A stretch of 64,000 nucleotides of DNA, from positions 58,174 through 122,173 of the forward strand of contig NZ_LMHZ01000034.1 in assembly GCF_001428545.1 (NCBI RefSeq), in the 5' to 3' direction. The notes under the pieces were generated by a model, which searched no databases, was not told where the DNA came from, and saw nothing but the letters and a program-made list of their open reading frames with translations. The position numbers and the translations under genes are program-made. Source of the DNA: Noviherbaspirillum sp. Root189 (GTDB taxonomy: Bacteria > Pseudomonadota > Gammaproteobacteria > Burkholderiales > Burkholderiaceae_D). Shown in pieces: positions 1 to 8,102 of this stretch (the first letter of the stretch is position 1; every line of letters begins with the position of its first letter).

Positions 1-254
1 ACATGGTCTAGTTCACCGATGGTACGGCCGATTTGGAGCGCATAGGTTTCCGCGAGGGACTTGGCTTCGCGTAAAGCGTGTTCTTCAAGGTGGTGGCGTG
101 TATTTCGGAGTGATGAAATGAGTAACGCTGCGAGAACAATACCAAGTCCCAAACACGTCGCTGGCCATATTAAGGTTGCTTTTGGGTTTTGTCGTAGGAA
201 ACGCCACTTGTTTGGAAGAAGCCTGAAGCGTTGAGGATGAGGGTTGGCAACCAT
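1..254 (-). CDS. N-terminus of a membrane-anchored sensor protein (partial)
   Basis: Reading the minus strand from the ATG at 254 gives 84 open codons that run off the left edge. The protein starts MVANPHPQRF, has a basic stretch, and then one hydrophobic segment at about residues 28-50 (LIWPATCLGLGIVLAALLIS), followed by a charged helix rich in E, A and R (HHLEEHALREAKSLAETYAL). A cytoplasmic tail, one membrane helix and an alpha-helical periplasmic start is the usual beginning of bacterial sensors with an extracytoplasmic Cache-like domain, such as diguanylate cyclases or histidine kinases. The output domain lies outside the window, so the class is open. It has the same direction as the hybrid kinase at 709-3777, but 454 bases separate them, so a shared operon is doubtful. 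Confidence 0.6.
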   Translation of the reverse strand, partial: MVANPHPQRFRLLPNKWRFLRQNPKATLIWPATCLGLGIVLAALLISSLRNTRHHLEEHALREAKSLAETYALQIGRTIGELDH

Positions 255-708
255 GTAACATTAGACCGACAAAGAGGGCTCACTGAAAGAGTTTCCCAGA
301 TGAAACTAATCGTAGTACAAAATGAGGCTGTTGTCTTGGGTTAGTGGTATTGATGCGTCGGTATAGGAAAGCCGAAGGTGGATTTCTTGGTGACAGACGA
401 TTTGGGTAATGCGGGTTCACCAAACTCAGCCTATGAACCATCATACCTTGTAGGCAGTACCAGACTGAGAAATCGGCATAATCAAAACACCCAGAGGCAC
501 CCGCGTATCCTGAATAGGAGCACAAAGGAGCGAACACCAGCATATCGAAGAGCCGCTCCCTCAAACGGAACGTCGGCGACCCGACCGATGTATTGTATTT
601 GTATTACGGCGGATTACGGCTCAATCATTGGCTGAGCATGGCGCGTTGGATTGAATATTGGCTAGTTGCTTCGCGTCAGTCAAAAATCCCTGGAGCTGCA
701 TTTGATTT
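255..708. other. Intergenic region without a recognisable gene
   Basis: This stretch separates the partial sensor from the hybrid kinase, both on the minus strand. A 94-codon open frame exists on the minus strand (280-564), but its composition looks random and I recognise nothing in it. It probably holds the promoter of the left-hand sensor gene and possibly decayed sequence. Confidence 0.4.
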
Positions 709-3700
709 TCACTTCCTGTTCTGCACCTTCGTGAGCACCTCCAGAATCGCTCCATAACTTACCGGCTTGGTCAAGTGATAGTCGAATCCTGCCTCACGTG
801 ACTTTGAACGGTCTTCCATATTTCCCCATCCAGTCACCGCCGCCAAAACGATATCTTGCAACTGGGTCTCGCTACGAATCGCCCTGGCGACCTCATACCC
901 GTCCATGCCGGGCATCCCGATATCCAGCAATGCCAGGTCCGGGTGCATCTCCTTAAGCATCATTAATGCTGATTTACCGTCATAGGTTGCAGTTACCGTA
1001 TGGCCTTTCAATACCAGTAACTCCTTAAGAAGTTCAACCGCGTCTCGATTGTCGTCAGCGATAACGATATTTAGCGGGACTGCAGTAGTGGGCTCTTGAG
1101 ACCGTTCTAAACGGTATGCATGTACAACATCAGTATCTCGCTGCTCTACTGGTAAGCGTATAGTGAAGGTACTGCCCAGTCCTACGCCGGGACTGGATAC
1201 CAATATGCTGCCACCATGCTTTTCAGTGAGCCGCTTGACCAGGTTCAGTCCAATTCCAAGACCCCCTTGGGATTGGCCCAACCCGCGTCCGACTTGCGAA
1301 AACATCTGGAATAAATGTGACTGTTCCTCTGCTGCTATACCAATGCCATTGTCGGTCACCCTGATGGCCGCGGCATCATCTTCGCGCTGAAGCGACAGAA
1401 TGATTCTGCCACCTTCGGGTGTGTACTTGGCGGCGTTAGTCAAAAGATTGCTGATGACCTGGCCCAGCCGGTTCTTGTCAGCATCAAGCCAGATAGGCTC
1501 CTCTGCCAAGTCGATGACCAACTCATGACGCCTTTCCTTAATCAGTGGCAGGCTGACTTCGACGGCATTCTGCATGATTTCATTTAGCAGATGCCGGTCC
1601 CGTTTCAGCTCAATCTTTCCACTATTTATGCGTGCCAAGTCCAGCAAATCATTCACCAGATGAACCAGATGGTCTACTTGGCGGTTCATCATTTCATGTA
1701 CCTTGGCAATCGGCTCTGGTACGTCCATCGCCACATTCAACAAGTCCAGACCTGTACGAATTGGAGCGAGCGGATTGCGGAGCTCATGTGCCAAGGTAGC
1801 CAGGAACTCCCTTTGGCGACGATTAATTTGTGATAAATCAGCAGCCAAGCGTTGCAACTCTTCCTCATTCCGTTTTTGCTCAGTTATGTCGTTGAACAAT
1901 AGTGCGACCTGACGTCCTGGCTCATTCCCCAAGCGAGTAACGGATATGTCAAACCACCGGCTGAGTACTTTAGAGTAGTCGATAAAACGCATTGACTGCC
2001 CGGTCTTGGCTACCTGGTCATAGTTGTCAAGCCAGGTCAATGTCGGTGATGAAACGACTTCACTCAATGTTTTGCCGACAACGTTACGCAAACCACTCAG
2101 TTTTTCCGCGGCGGGATTGGCTTCGAGGAAGCGGTAGTCTACGGCACAGCCGCTTTCATCGTGAATCAACTCGATGATGTAAAAACCTTCATCAATTGCA
2201 TTGAACAAGGCGCCGTAGCGTTCCTCGCGTCGACGAAGTTTTTCTTCCGCGGCCTTCAGCGCAGTCACGTCAAGCGCTACTCCCGCTATCCATAATGGCG
2301 TGCCATCCTTTGCATATTCAACATTCCCGCGGATATGCAGGAACCGCCATCCACTTTCAGAGTTACGCACTCGATATATTTCGTGGTATGGCTGCCGATG
2401 ATTGATTGCATGCTCTCTCCGCTGCCTTTCGAATTCAACATCATCGGGGTGAAGCTTGGTGAAGTACACCTCAGGCGGTAATCCTTCATCGCTCGATAGT
2501 TTGACGTCGAATAGCCGCGCAAGATTTGCGTCGCCATACATACGGTTGGCAACCAAGTCAAAGGTCCAGGTGCCAATGTCGCCTGCGCTCAAGATGGCTT
2601 CAAGACGGAAGTGTGCCTCTTTCAGCGCTAACTCAGTTTGCTTCTTTCCAGTAATGTCAGTGTTTGTGCCAATCCATTCACGGACGGAGCCATTGCTGTT
2701 TAGGAGGGGAACGCTGCGAGCACGCGTCCAACGATATTGCCCGCTTACGTGTTTTAAACGATATTCAATTTCGTAGGTACTACGCTCTAATATGGCCTTT
2801 GACCATGCTGCGGCAGCGAGCTCCCGGTCCTCCGGATGAATCGAATCTTGCCAACCAGAACCCCTCATCTCTTCAACAGATTGGCCGGTGAATGCCCGCC
2901 ACGATGGTGAGTCCTTCATGCTCTCGCCATTGGCTTCACACCGCCAGAGTATCTGCGAAGTGGCATTTACCAACGACCGGAACAACTCTTCGCTTTCTGC
3001 CAGCGTGACCTGGGCCATTTTTTGCTCATGGATGTCTGTATAGGTGCCTATCCAGCGTACGACCCTTCCGCTGTTGTCACGTACGGGTTCACCTCGACAT
3101 AGCACCCAACGGTATTCACCGGAGCCACTGCGCAATCGGAACTGAATGGAAAGCGGTGTGCCCGTGCGAATGGCGTGCATCCACGTATGCCCGGCGGTGG
3201 TACGGTCTTCGGGATAGACGAACGTCGCCCATCCATGTCCCTGTAGCTCACTCACTGAAGCCCCGGTGAAGTCGGTCATCCGTTCATTGCAATAGTCACC
3301 GCGACCGTCAGCTAAGGCTGACCAGACCATGTGCGGAGTTGCATTCACCATGGCCTTAAACTTGGCCTCGCTTTCCTGCAACTGGAGGGCTCCTGTCGCT
3401 TCGCGCAGGTTTTTTACGAAGCCGACAATGGAGCCGTCTTCCAGTTTGAGTGCCGTTAACACGCCGTCTGCGAAGAAGCGGGAGCCGTCTTTTCTGATGT
3501 GCCACCGTACACCAGGCGCGCTACCATTTTTGAGCGCCAGCTGCATTTCGTTCTGTGGCACCGCCACCGCCACGTCCTCAGCCGTAAACAGCACACTTAC
3601 CTGCTTACCAATGACTTCGCTCGGGACCCAGCCAAAAAGGGATTGTGCGCCGAACGACCAATCAACGATGGTGCCGTCGATGTTAAGCGTAATAAGGGCC

Positions 3701-3777
3701 TGGGTCTGAAGATGGTCAAAGACCAAACGGATACGTTGGTCAAACGGAAGCTGGTCTAGGAATGGCATAGAGTCCAC
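709..3777 (-). CDS. Hybrid sensor histidine kinase with five PAS domains and a receiver
   Basis: A 1022-residue soluble hybrid kinase with no membrane segment, so it probably senses a cytoplasmic signal. Five PAS/PAC repeats follow each other at about residues 15-125, 140-252, 265-380, 388-510 and 520-635; each of the first three ends in a PAC-like motif (for example WIGTYTDIHEQ). A HisKA domain has the phospho-accepting H664 in FLATLAHELRNPL. The HATPase domain shows the N box (SNLLTNAAKY, about 775-785), G1 (DNGIGI, 809-814) and G2 (GLGIGL, 839-844). A C-terminal receiver (about 903-1020) has the phospho-acceptor D952 in LLDIGMPGMDG and the conserved K1004. No separate response regulator or HPt gene is adjacent, so the output partner is unknown. 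It is transcribed away from the DUF1488-like gene. Tandem PAS hybrid kinases of this kind are common accessory genes in Burkholderiales. Confidence 0.9.
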   Translation of the reverse strand: MDSMPFLDQLPFDQRIRLVFDHLQTQALITLNIDGTIVDWSFGAQSLFGWVPSEVIGKQVSVLFTAEDVAVAVPQNEMQLALKNGSAPGVRWHIRKDGSRFFADGVLTALKLEDGSIVGFVKNLREATGALQLQESEAKFKAMVNATPHMVWSALADGRGDYCNERMTDFTGASVSELQGHGWATFVYPEDRTTAGHTWMHAIRTGTPLSIQFRLRSGSGEYRWVLCRGEPVRDNSGRVVRWIGTYTDIHEQKMAQVTLAESEELFRSLVNATSQILWRCEANGESMKDSPSWRAFTGQSVEEMRGSGWQDSIHPEDRELAAAAWSKAILERSTYEIEYRLKHVSGQYRWTRARSVPLLNSNGSVREWIGTNTDITGKKQTELALKEAHFRLEAILSAGDIGTWTFDLVANRMYGDANLARLFDVKLSSDEGLPPEVYFTKLHPDDVEFERQRREHAINHRQPYHEIYRVRNSESGWRFLHIRGNVEYAKDGTPLWIAGVALDVTALKAAEEKLRRREERYGALFNAIDEGFYIIELIHDESGCAVDYRFLEANPAAEKLSGLRNVVGKTLSEVVSSPTLTWLDNYDQVAKTGQSMRFIDYSKVLSRWFDISVTRLGNEPGRQVALLFNDITEQKRNEEELQRLAADLSQINRRQREFLATLAHELRNPLAPIRTGLDLLNVAMDVPEPIAKVHEMMNRQVDHLVHLVNDLLDLARINSGKIELKRDRHLLNEIMQNAVEVSLPLIKERRHELVIDLAEEPIWLDADKNRLGQVISNLLTNAAKYTPEGGRIILSLQREDDAAAIRVTDNGIGIAAEEQSHLFQMFSQVGRGLGQSQGGLGIGLNLVKRLTEKHGGSILVSSPGVGLGSTFTIRLPVEQRDTDVVHAYRLERSQEPTTAVPLNIVIADDNRDAVELLKELLVLKGHTVTATYDGKSALMMLKEMHPDLALLDIGMPGMDGYEVARAIRSETQLQDIVLAAVTGWGNMEDRSKSREAGFDYHLTKPVSYGAILEVLTKVQNRK

Positions 3778-4104
3778 GAAGCAGTACGAGTAGGCTCGCT
3801 AAATTGGTTATTTATTTGCTTCAATTTTGCACATTTGAAAACATTCTATACCTTTCAACGACTTTTTCCTTCTCACATAAGTTGTCCACAGGCTTGAATC
3901 CAGAAAAAGTGGAAAACGTGAAGGCTTCCAAAAAGCTGATTCAGGTAGCTTCAAAGGGCTAAGCGACAAGAGATACGTTGCTGTAAACAATCTTGTATCC
4001 GGTTGTTGCATTTCATCTACGCGTACCTTGCATAGCCTAGTATGTAAGTAGACCAAAAGTATGTGACCAAACTTCAATCGACTCGCAACCGCCGGGAGAA
4101 AAGT
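3778..4104. promoter_or_regulatory. Divergent intergenic region between kinase and small gene
   Basis: This region lies between the starts of the minus-strand hybrid kinase and the plus-strand small protein, so promoters for both must lie here. It is A+T rich near 3805-3850. I see no clear operator palindrome. Confidence 0.4.
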
Positions 4105-4383
4105 ATGGACAACAGTACACCCACGCGTCGAACTCCAGATGGCGTTATCTTCTCTATCAATATCGACGCCCAAGAAAGGGAATGTTTAATTTCGCGTGAA
4201 GCTCTCAATACACTTTCGCAATTGAAGAACATCGACAGTTCAGATGCTGATAGCCTTGAGCTTTTTAAAGCGTTCGAGACCTTCATTCGACCTGTAGCGC
4301 ACTCACTCCTTGGTGGAAGAGTCCTTCAAACGCCTCTTCAGCTGACTCCGCAAAATATGAATGATGCTTACCGTAGCCGGTAA
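4105..4383 (+). CDS. Small DUF1488-like protein
   Basis: This is a 92-residue protein. I chose the ATG at 4105 because GGGAGA lies a few bases upstream; an in-frame start at 4063 lacks such a site. The pattern of a beta-strand-like start (GVIFSINIDAQERECLISREAL), a short acidic linker and a C-terminal helix (LELFKAFETFIRPVAHSLL) resembles the DUF1488 family of small proteins found widely in Burkholderiales. Their function is not known. It stands alone, divergent from the hybrid kinase, and is followed by a hairpin-rich region. The family assignment rests on motif memory only. Confidence 0.6.
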   Translation: MDNSTPTRRTPDGVIFSINIDAQERECLISREALNTLSQLKNIDSSDADSLELFKAFETFIRPVAHSLLGGRVLQTPLQLTPQNMNDAYRSR

Positions 4384-4553
4384 AATTCCATTTCTCAACT
4401 TATGTGATGACGTTAGCTGCCCAAACTGAAGGTGCGAAAGACCCCTCTTCTTGATACGTATTTTCCCCAATAGAGCAGGGAAGAAACTTCGGGCACATTC
4501 AGCCCGTGGTTTGAAAATAATCCATTTCCAGAGAGAGGTGGAGGAGACAGACG

Positions 4554-4586
4554 AAAGCCCACACTTTTTCCAAGTGTGGGCTTTTT
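4554..4586 (+). terminator. Intrinsic terminator (plus strand)
   Basis: The 13-bp perfect stem AAAGCCCACACTT / AAGTGTGGGCTTT closes a five-base loop (TTTCC) and is followed by two further Ts before ACTG. It is placed to end transcription coming from the DUF1488-like gene or from a short RNA starting in the gap. Confidence 0.75.
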
Positions 4587-4611
4587 ACTGTCCAGATGTC
4601 CGGTCGAAACA

Positions 4612-4656
4612 TAAAAAAGCCCATGTACTACAACCGACGGGGAGCATACATGGGCT
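4612..4656 (-). terminator. Intrinsic terminator (minus strand)
   Basis: The 10-bp stem AGCCCATGTA (4618-4627) / TACATGGGCT (4647-4656) has a 19-base loop. Read on the minus strand it is followed by TTTTTT (4618-4613), so it would end leftward transcription. No minus-strand protein gene is seen upstream of it, which suggests a non-coding transcript. Confidence 0.6.
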
Positions 4657-4849
4657 AAATCCCCGTGTGGGGGAGGAGACTACCGAATCACAGCAAGTTA
4701 CGAGCCAGCTATTCCCCCACATTACCTGTTTCAAAATCTGTTGATTCATTGCAGCGGCACCTGCATGACCGTTGCAGACAAACATCCTCCGTCCTGCTCA
4801 GCGTCAAAATTCTATCTTTTATTCTTGCCGACTTTGCTTTCAAAAAATA

Positions 4850-4869
4850 TACTGTTTATATATACAGTA
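4850..4869 (+). promoter_or_regulatory. LexA box of the umuDC operon
   Basis: TACTGTTTATATATACAGTA is a perfect 20-base palindrome and matches the proteobacterial LexA operator CTGT-N8-ACAG exactly. It ends 13 bases upstream of the umuD start, so it overlaps or lies just downstream of the promoter. It predicts SOS control of the umuDC pair. Confidence 0.93.
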
Positions 4870-4882
4870 TTTCTAGGCACCA

Positions 4883-5356
4883 ATGTCATCCCTTGTCGAC
4901 CTGAACGACCTGTCTACACTCGTCCCTATTGTCTGGCCCGCAAACCCAGGCAAACCAAAGAACATCCAGCGATTCTTGGTGAAGTGCCCGGCGGGTTTTC
5001 CTTCGCCAGCCGCTGACTATGTTGAATCAGGCCTCGACCTGAACGACTACCTCGTCAAGCATCGCGCATCAACATTCATGTTTGACGTATGCGGTGACTC
5101 GATGCGCAATGTCGGAATCCTGGATGGCGACAAGATTGTCGTTGACCGCTCCGTAGAGGCTCATCATGGGGACATCATTGTCGCCATCTTGAATGGCGAA
5201 CATACCGTGAAGCGCTTGTATGTCAAAGACGGAATTGTAGAGCTCCGAGCGGAAAATCCGATGTACCGGCCTATACGCATCAAGGAGGCGGAGGAACTCC
5301 ACGTCTTCGGTGTCGTAGTGGGAGTTGTCCGGAATATGCGACCATGTCAGCGATAG
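4883..5356 (+). CDS. umuD: UmuD, self-cleaving subunit of error-prone polymerase V
   Basis: This 157-residue S24 (LexA-like) protein is predicted to be cleaved on RecA filaments to UmuD', which joins UmuC as DNA polymerase V for translesion synthesis. The dyad is visible as S73 in CGDSM and K110 in EHTVKRL. The cleavage region reads KCPAGFPSPAADYVE, so the scissile bond should be Ala37-Gly38, where E. coli UmuD has Cys-Gly. The start at 4883 follows the LexA box directly. Its 3' end overlaps umuC by 13 bases, which implies translational coupling. Confidence 0.93.
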   Translation: MSSLVDLNDLSTLVPIVWPANPGKPKNIQRFLVKCPAGFPSPAADYVESGLDLNDYLVKHRASTFMFDVCGDSMRNVGILDGDKIVVDRSVEAHHGDIIVAILNGEHTVKRLYVKDGIVELRAENPMYRPIRIKEAEELHVFGVVVGVVRNMRPCQR

Positions 5357-6654
5357 GGCACGATGGGCCGCTATATGCGCTCGTTGACTGCAACAACTTT
5401 TATTGCTCGTGCGAGCGCGTCTTCAATCCAAAGCTGGAAAATCGTCCGCTGGTCGTCCTTTCAAACAATGACGGTTGCGCGATTGCGCGCTCGAATGAAG
5501 CCAAGGCGCTCGGCATCCGTATGGGTGAGCCTTGGTTCAAACTACGGGACCTGGTGAAGCATCACGGCATCGTTGGCCTATCGTCGAATTACACCTTGTA
5601 TGGCGACATGTCACAGCGCGTCATGCAGGTGTTGCGGGGCTTCACTCCAGACGTCGAGGTCTATTCCATTGATGAGAGCTTTCTTCGAATAGAGCGCATG
5701 CGTCTCCTGTGGGCAAACCATACCGCCATGGGCCAAGCCATTCGCGCACGAGTTCGACAATGGACGGGCATACCGGTATGCGTCGGAATCGGACCGACTA
5801 AGACGCTGGCGAAGCTCGCCAACCACATCGCCAAAAAGAATCCGGACTTCGGAGGAGTATTTGGCCTCGCCAGTTACCCGCCAGCGCAGCTTGACGCTTT
5901 GCTCGCTAACATCGATGTAGGCGAGCTCTGGGGTGTCGGGCGCCGTATTGCTGAAAAGCTGAAGAGTGCTGGAATTCATTCCGTGCAGGACTTGCGGCTG
6001 GTGCCCCCTAAGGTCATCCGAGCAAACTTTTCCGTCGTGATGGAGCGAACCGTCAGCGAGTTACAGGGGCTGCCTTGTCTGGAGCTTGAAGACATTGCAC
6101 CGCCGAAAAAACAAATCGTTTCAAGTAAATCCTTCGGGGAGATGGTCGCAACCCTAGATGAACTCAGCGAGGCTTTGTCTTCGTACGTCACGCGCGCCGC
6201 GGAAAAGCTGCGTGAACAGGGAAGCGTTTGCGGAGCACTGCAGGTCTTTGTGATGACAAACCAGTTTCGGTCGGATGACGCGCAGTACAGCAATGGGATT
6301 GTCATACCGTTGCCCAATCCATCGAATAACACCCTCGACCTGGTCCAGGCGGCACTGTTTGGGCTCAAGGCTATCTATCGGCGGGGGTACTTGTACAAGA
6401 AGACTGGTGTCATGCTGCTCGACTTAGCTCCAGCGGGTCAAACCCAAGCATCACTGTTTGACCCGCTCGAAGAGCAGGCGAAGCACTCAGAATCATTGAT
6501 GGCCGCGCTTGACGGGCTGAACAGGAGGTTTGGCCACGATACTTTGTGTGTCGCTGCGGCGGGGACGAGAAAGCGGTGGGCGGCAAAAGCTGAGAACAAG
6601 ACGCCTTGTTATACGACGCGATGGAGTGAGCTGCCGAAAGCGTTTGCGCATTAG
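5344..6654 (+). CDS. umuC: UmuC, Y-family DNA polymerase V catalytic subunit
   Basis: This is a 436-residue Y-family polymerase. The N-terminal catalytic motifs are present: YALVDCNNFYCSCERVF with the first metal-binding Asp, and SIDESF (about residue 102) with the second pair of acidic residues. The helix-hairpin-helix region follows (GVGRRIAEKLKSAGI), and the C-terminal part carries the little-finger and DUF4113-like region ending TPCYTTRWSELPKAFAH. The length matches full UmuC (about 420-440). It overlaps umuD and shares its LexA-controlled promoter. UmuDC pairs are often carried on mobile elements, in line with the accessory setting. Confidence 0.95.
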   Translation: MSAIGHDGPLYALVDCNNFYCSCERVFNPKLENRPLVVLSNNDGCAIARSNEAKALGIRMGEPWFKLRDLVKHHGIVGLSSNYTLYGDMSQRVMQVLRGFTPDVEVYSIDESFLRIERMRLLWANHTAMGQAIRARVRQWTGIPVCVGIGPTKTLAKLANHIAKKNPDFGGVFGLASYPPAQLDALLANIDVGELWGVGRRIAEKLKSAGIHSVQDLRLVPPKVIRANFSVVMERTVSELQGLPCLELEDIAPPKKQIVSSKSFGEMVATLDELSEALSSYVTRAAEKLREQGSVCGALQVFVMTNQFRSDDAQYSNGIVIPLPNPSNNTLDLVQAALFGLKAIYRRGYLYKKTGVMLLDLAPAGQTQASLFDPLEEQAKHSESLMAALDGLNRRFGHDTLCVAAAGTRKRWAAKAENKTPCYTTRWSELPKAFAH

Positions 6655-6968
6655 CTCTATCAACATCATGCATCGACATGACTGCTGCAGAAGCGTCGAA
6701 AACTAGCAACACTTTAATGGTAACTATGCGGTGTTTGGGCACGTCTTAACGAGAGCGCATCATGTTTTTATGCAATATTGTTTCTGCCTGGTTATGCATC
6801 GTCTGACGGAGTCATCTCGCAGTCTGTACTGTCCGAGCTAGGTCTTTCGTTCTATTGTCGCAGGCGGCCAAAACGGGTTCAATTCAACTTACAGGCGTGG
6901 TTCCAACAGAGGCCGCGCCAAAACTGGCGAAATCCAAAGAACATTTGAATCAGAAGGGGGCCTGAAAC
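6655..6968. other. Intergenic region, nothing recognised
   Basis: This lies between umuC and a frameshifted gene. No convincing open frame, terminator hairpin or repeat was seen. The final bases (AGAAGGGGGCCTGAAAC before the ATG at 6969) supply a ribosome binding site for the following reading frame. Confidence 0.4.
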
Positions 6969-7563
6969 ATGGAATATACATTGGTATTCCGTAGGTATGC
7001 TCCATTTGAAACTTTCGGTTTGGGTTTTGAAGGCGACGTTAGAACAGGACCGTCGACAAATTTAAAAGATACCGCCCGAACAATTGGGATAATTGGATTT
7101 TCTCCGGGCAGGGTGGGCGCACTGACAGCCCGTAGTGACGGCACTGCGTTCACCCTGCTTGGTCCGAAGGTGGCCAACTTATTAGGGAAACATATATCCA
7201 AGCTAACGTCATCGGTTTCAGTTTCTACTGCCACACATAGACTGTGTACGATTTACCGCACAGACTGCTGGTGCTAATCCAATGGTTCCGATGGCCCCTC
7301 CCATTGACACATTTGTTGACTTTGAGGCTGTCTTTCGTAAGCAGTCGCTCGAGGTCAACGGTGTCATGAGAGGTGATGATTTTCCTAATGCGGAAGCCTT
7401 CGTACTTGATTCAAAAGGTAGTGCCGCTTTACTTTTTGCATACGCCACTGACGGTGGCCAAAATACAGGTCCGATGACCCGTTTAGTTGGCAATAATTCA
7501 GGTCAATTACTCGGCGCTTTTAGGTGCGTAGTTACATTGGGCACAAGTGGAGAATTCAAGTAA
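6969..7563 (+). pseudogene. Conserved hypothetical gene broken by a single frameshift
   Basis: Two frames abut: 6969-7277 (starts MEYTLVFRRYAPFETFGLGF) and a frame open from about 7240 to 7563 that contains AQTAGANPMVPMAPPIDTF and RGDDFPNAEAFVLDSKGSA. Read together with a shift near 7240-7260 they give one protein of about 195 residues. It matches my memory of an uncharacterised bacterial family with an N-terminal GFxGDxR motif, a central ANPxxPxAPxID motif and a C-terminal GDxFPNAExF motif. The first frame alone ends in an implausible tail (RLCTIYRTDCWC), which supports a real indel or a sequencing error. The function is unknown. The strong Shine-Dalgarno sequence (AAGGGGG) suggests it was expressed recently. 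Confidence 0.6.
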
Positions 7564-7714
7564 GTTCAATTTAGTCTTCTCCCTAACTTAGCTTGACATC
7601 GCGGGAGAACCTGTAATTGATAACTCTTTACAAATTGGTTGGGAACTAGGTGATTGAGCGAACTGTATGGCAGCTCATTGTTGTGTTTCATTCGCAATCT
7701 AACGATATCTTTTT

Positions 7715-7910
7715 GACCTGTAACGTTCCAATAAAATTAATGACTTATAGGCACTGGCCAGTTGACGAAGTGTTTTGCGAAGTCAAAAAGGCGCTTCAGG
7801 AACAAAGTTTGGCCGACAGACATTATCGCTAAACTTGGCGGTGATGAGCTTGTTTTGATGTCGCTTGAGCTGTGATTTTGGCTTCAGCGCTATCTATTGG
7901 CCGAAGATGC
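7715..7910 (+). pseudogene. Decayed GGDEF (diguanylate cyclase) domain remnant
   Basis: Three neighbouring frames together spell a GGDEF domain. From 7715 the codons read DL*RSNKIND (compare DLDRFKxIND), then after a shift at 7745 YRHWPVDEVFCEVKKALQEQ (compare YGHxxGDEVLxEVAxxLQ), then after a second shift near 7818 DIIAKLGGDELVLMS (compare DxxARLGGDEFVLL), ending in a stop at 7873-7875. A possible continuation LLAEDART follows to about 7910. One internal stop and two shifts mean it is dead. No other part of the parent gene is recognisable, so this is a relic of an older insertion or deletion event. Confidence 0.7.
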
Positions 7911-8102
7911 CCGTACCAGTAAACGGACGTGGTTCCACGGCTAAACCCCTATACATTTCCCATAAATATGGGATGCAAGTACGAGTGGAGGCGGTCCTGT
8001 AAGGTTAAGTCTATGCAGTGACGCTTGCGGAATGGACACCCTTTGCAAGTCAGGCTACAGTGACCGGTCCTCCTTCGGGACACCAGAATTGCCGAGACTA
8101 GT

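Larger units (their letters stand above)
4384..4849. other. Intergenic region with two terminator-like hairpins, possible small RNA locus
   Basis: I see no protein gene here. Two strong hairpins (4554-4586 and 4618-4656) sit 31 bases apart with T-runs pointing in opposite directions, followed by a G-rich/C-rich segment (4661-4725) and the umuD promoter. On the minus strand the segment upstream of the second hairpin carries the C-rich stretch CTCCTCCCCCAC, the type of anti-Shine-Dalgarno motif seen in some trans-acting small RNAs. A minus-strand small RNA ending near 4612 is possible. Confidence 0.35.

Noticed and set aside
280-564. 94-codon frame on the minus strand
   Set aside because: No ribosome binding site or recognisable sequence; composition looks random.
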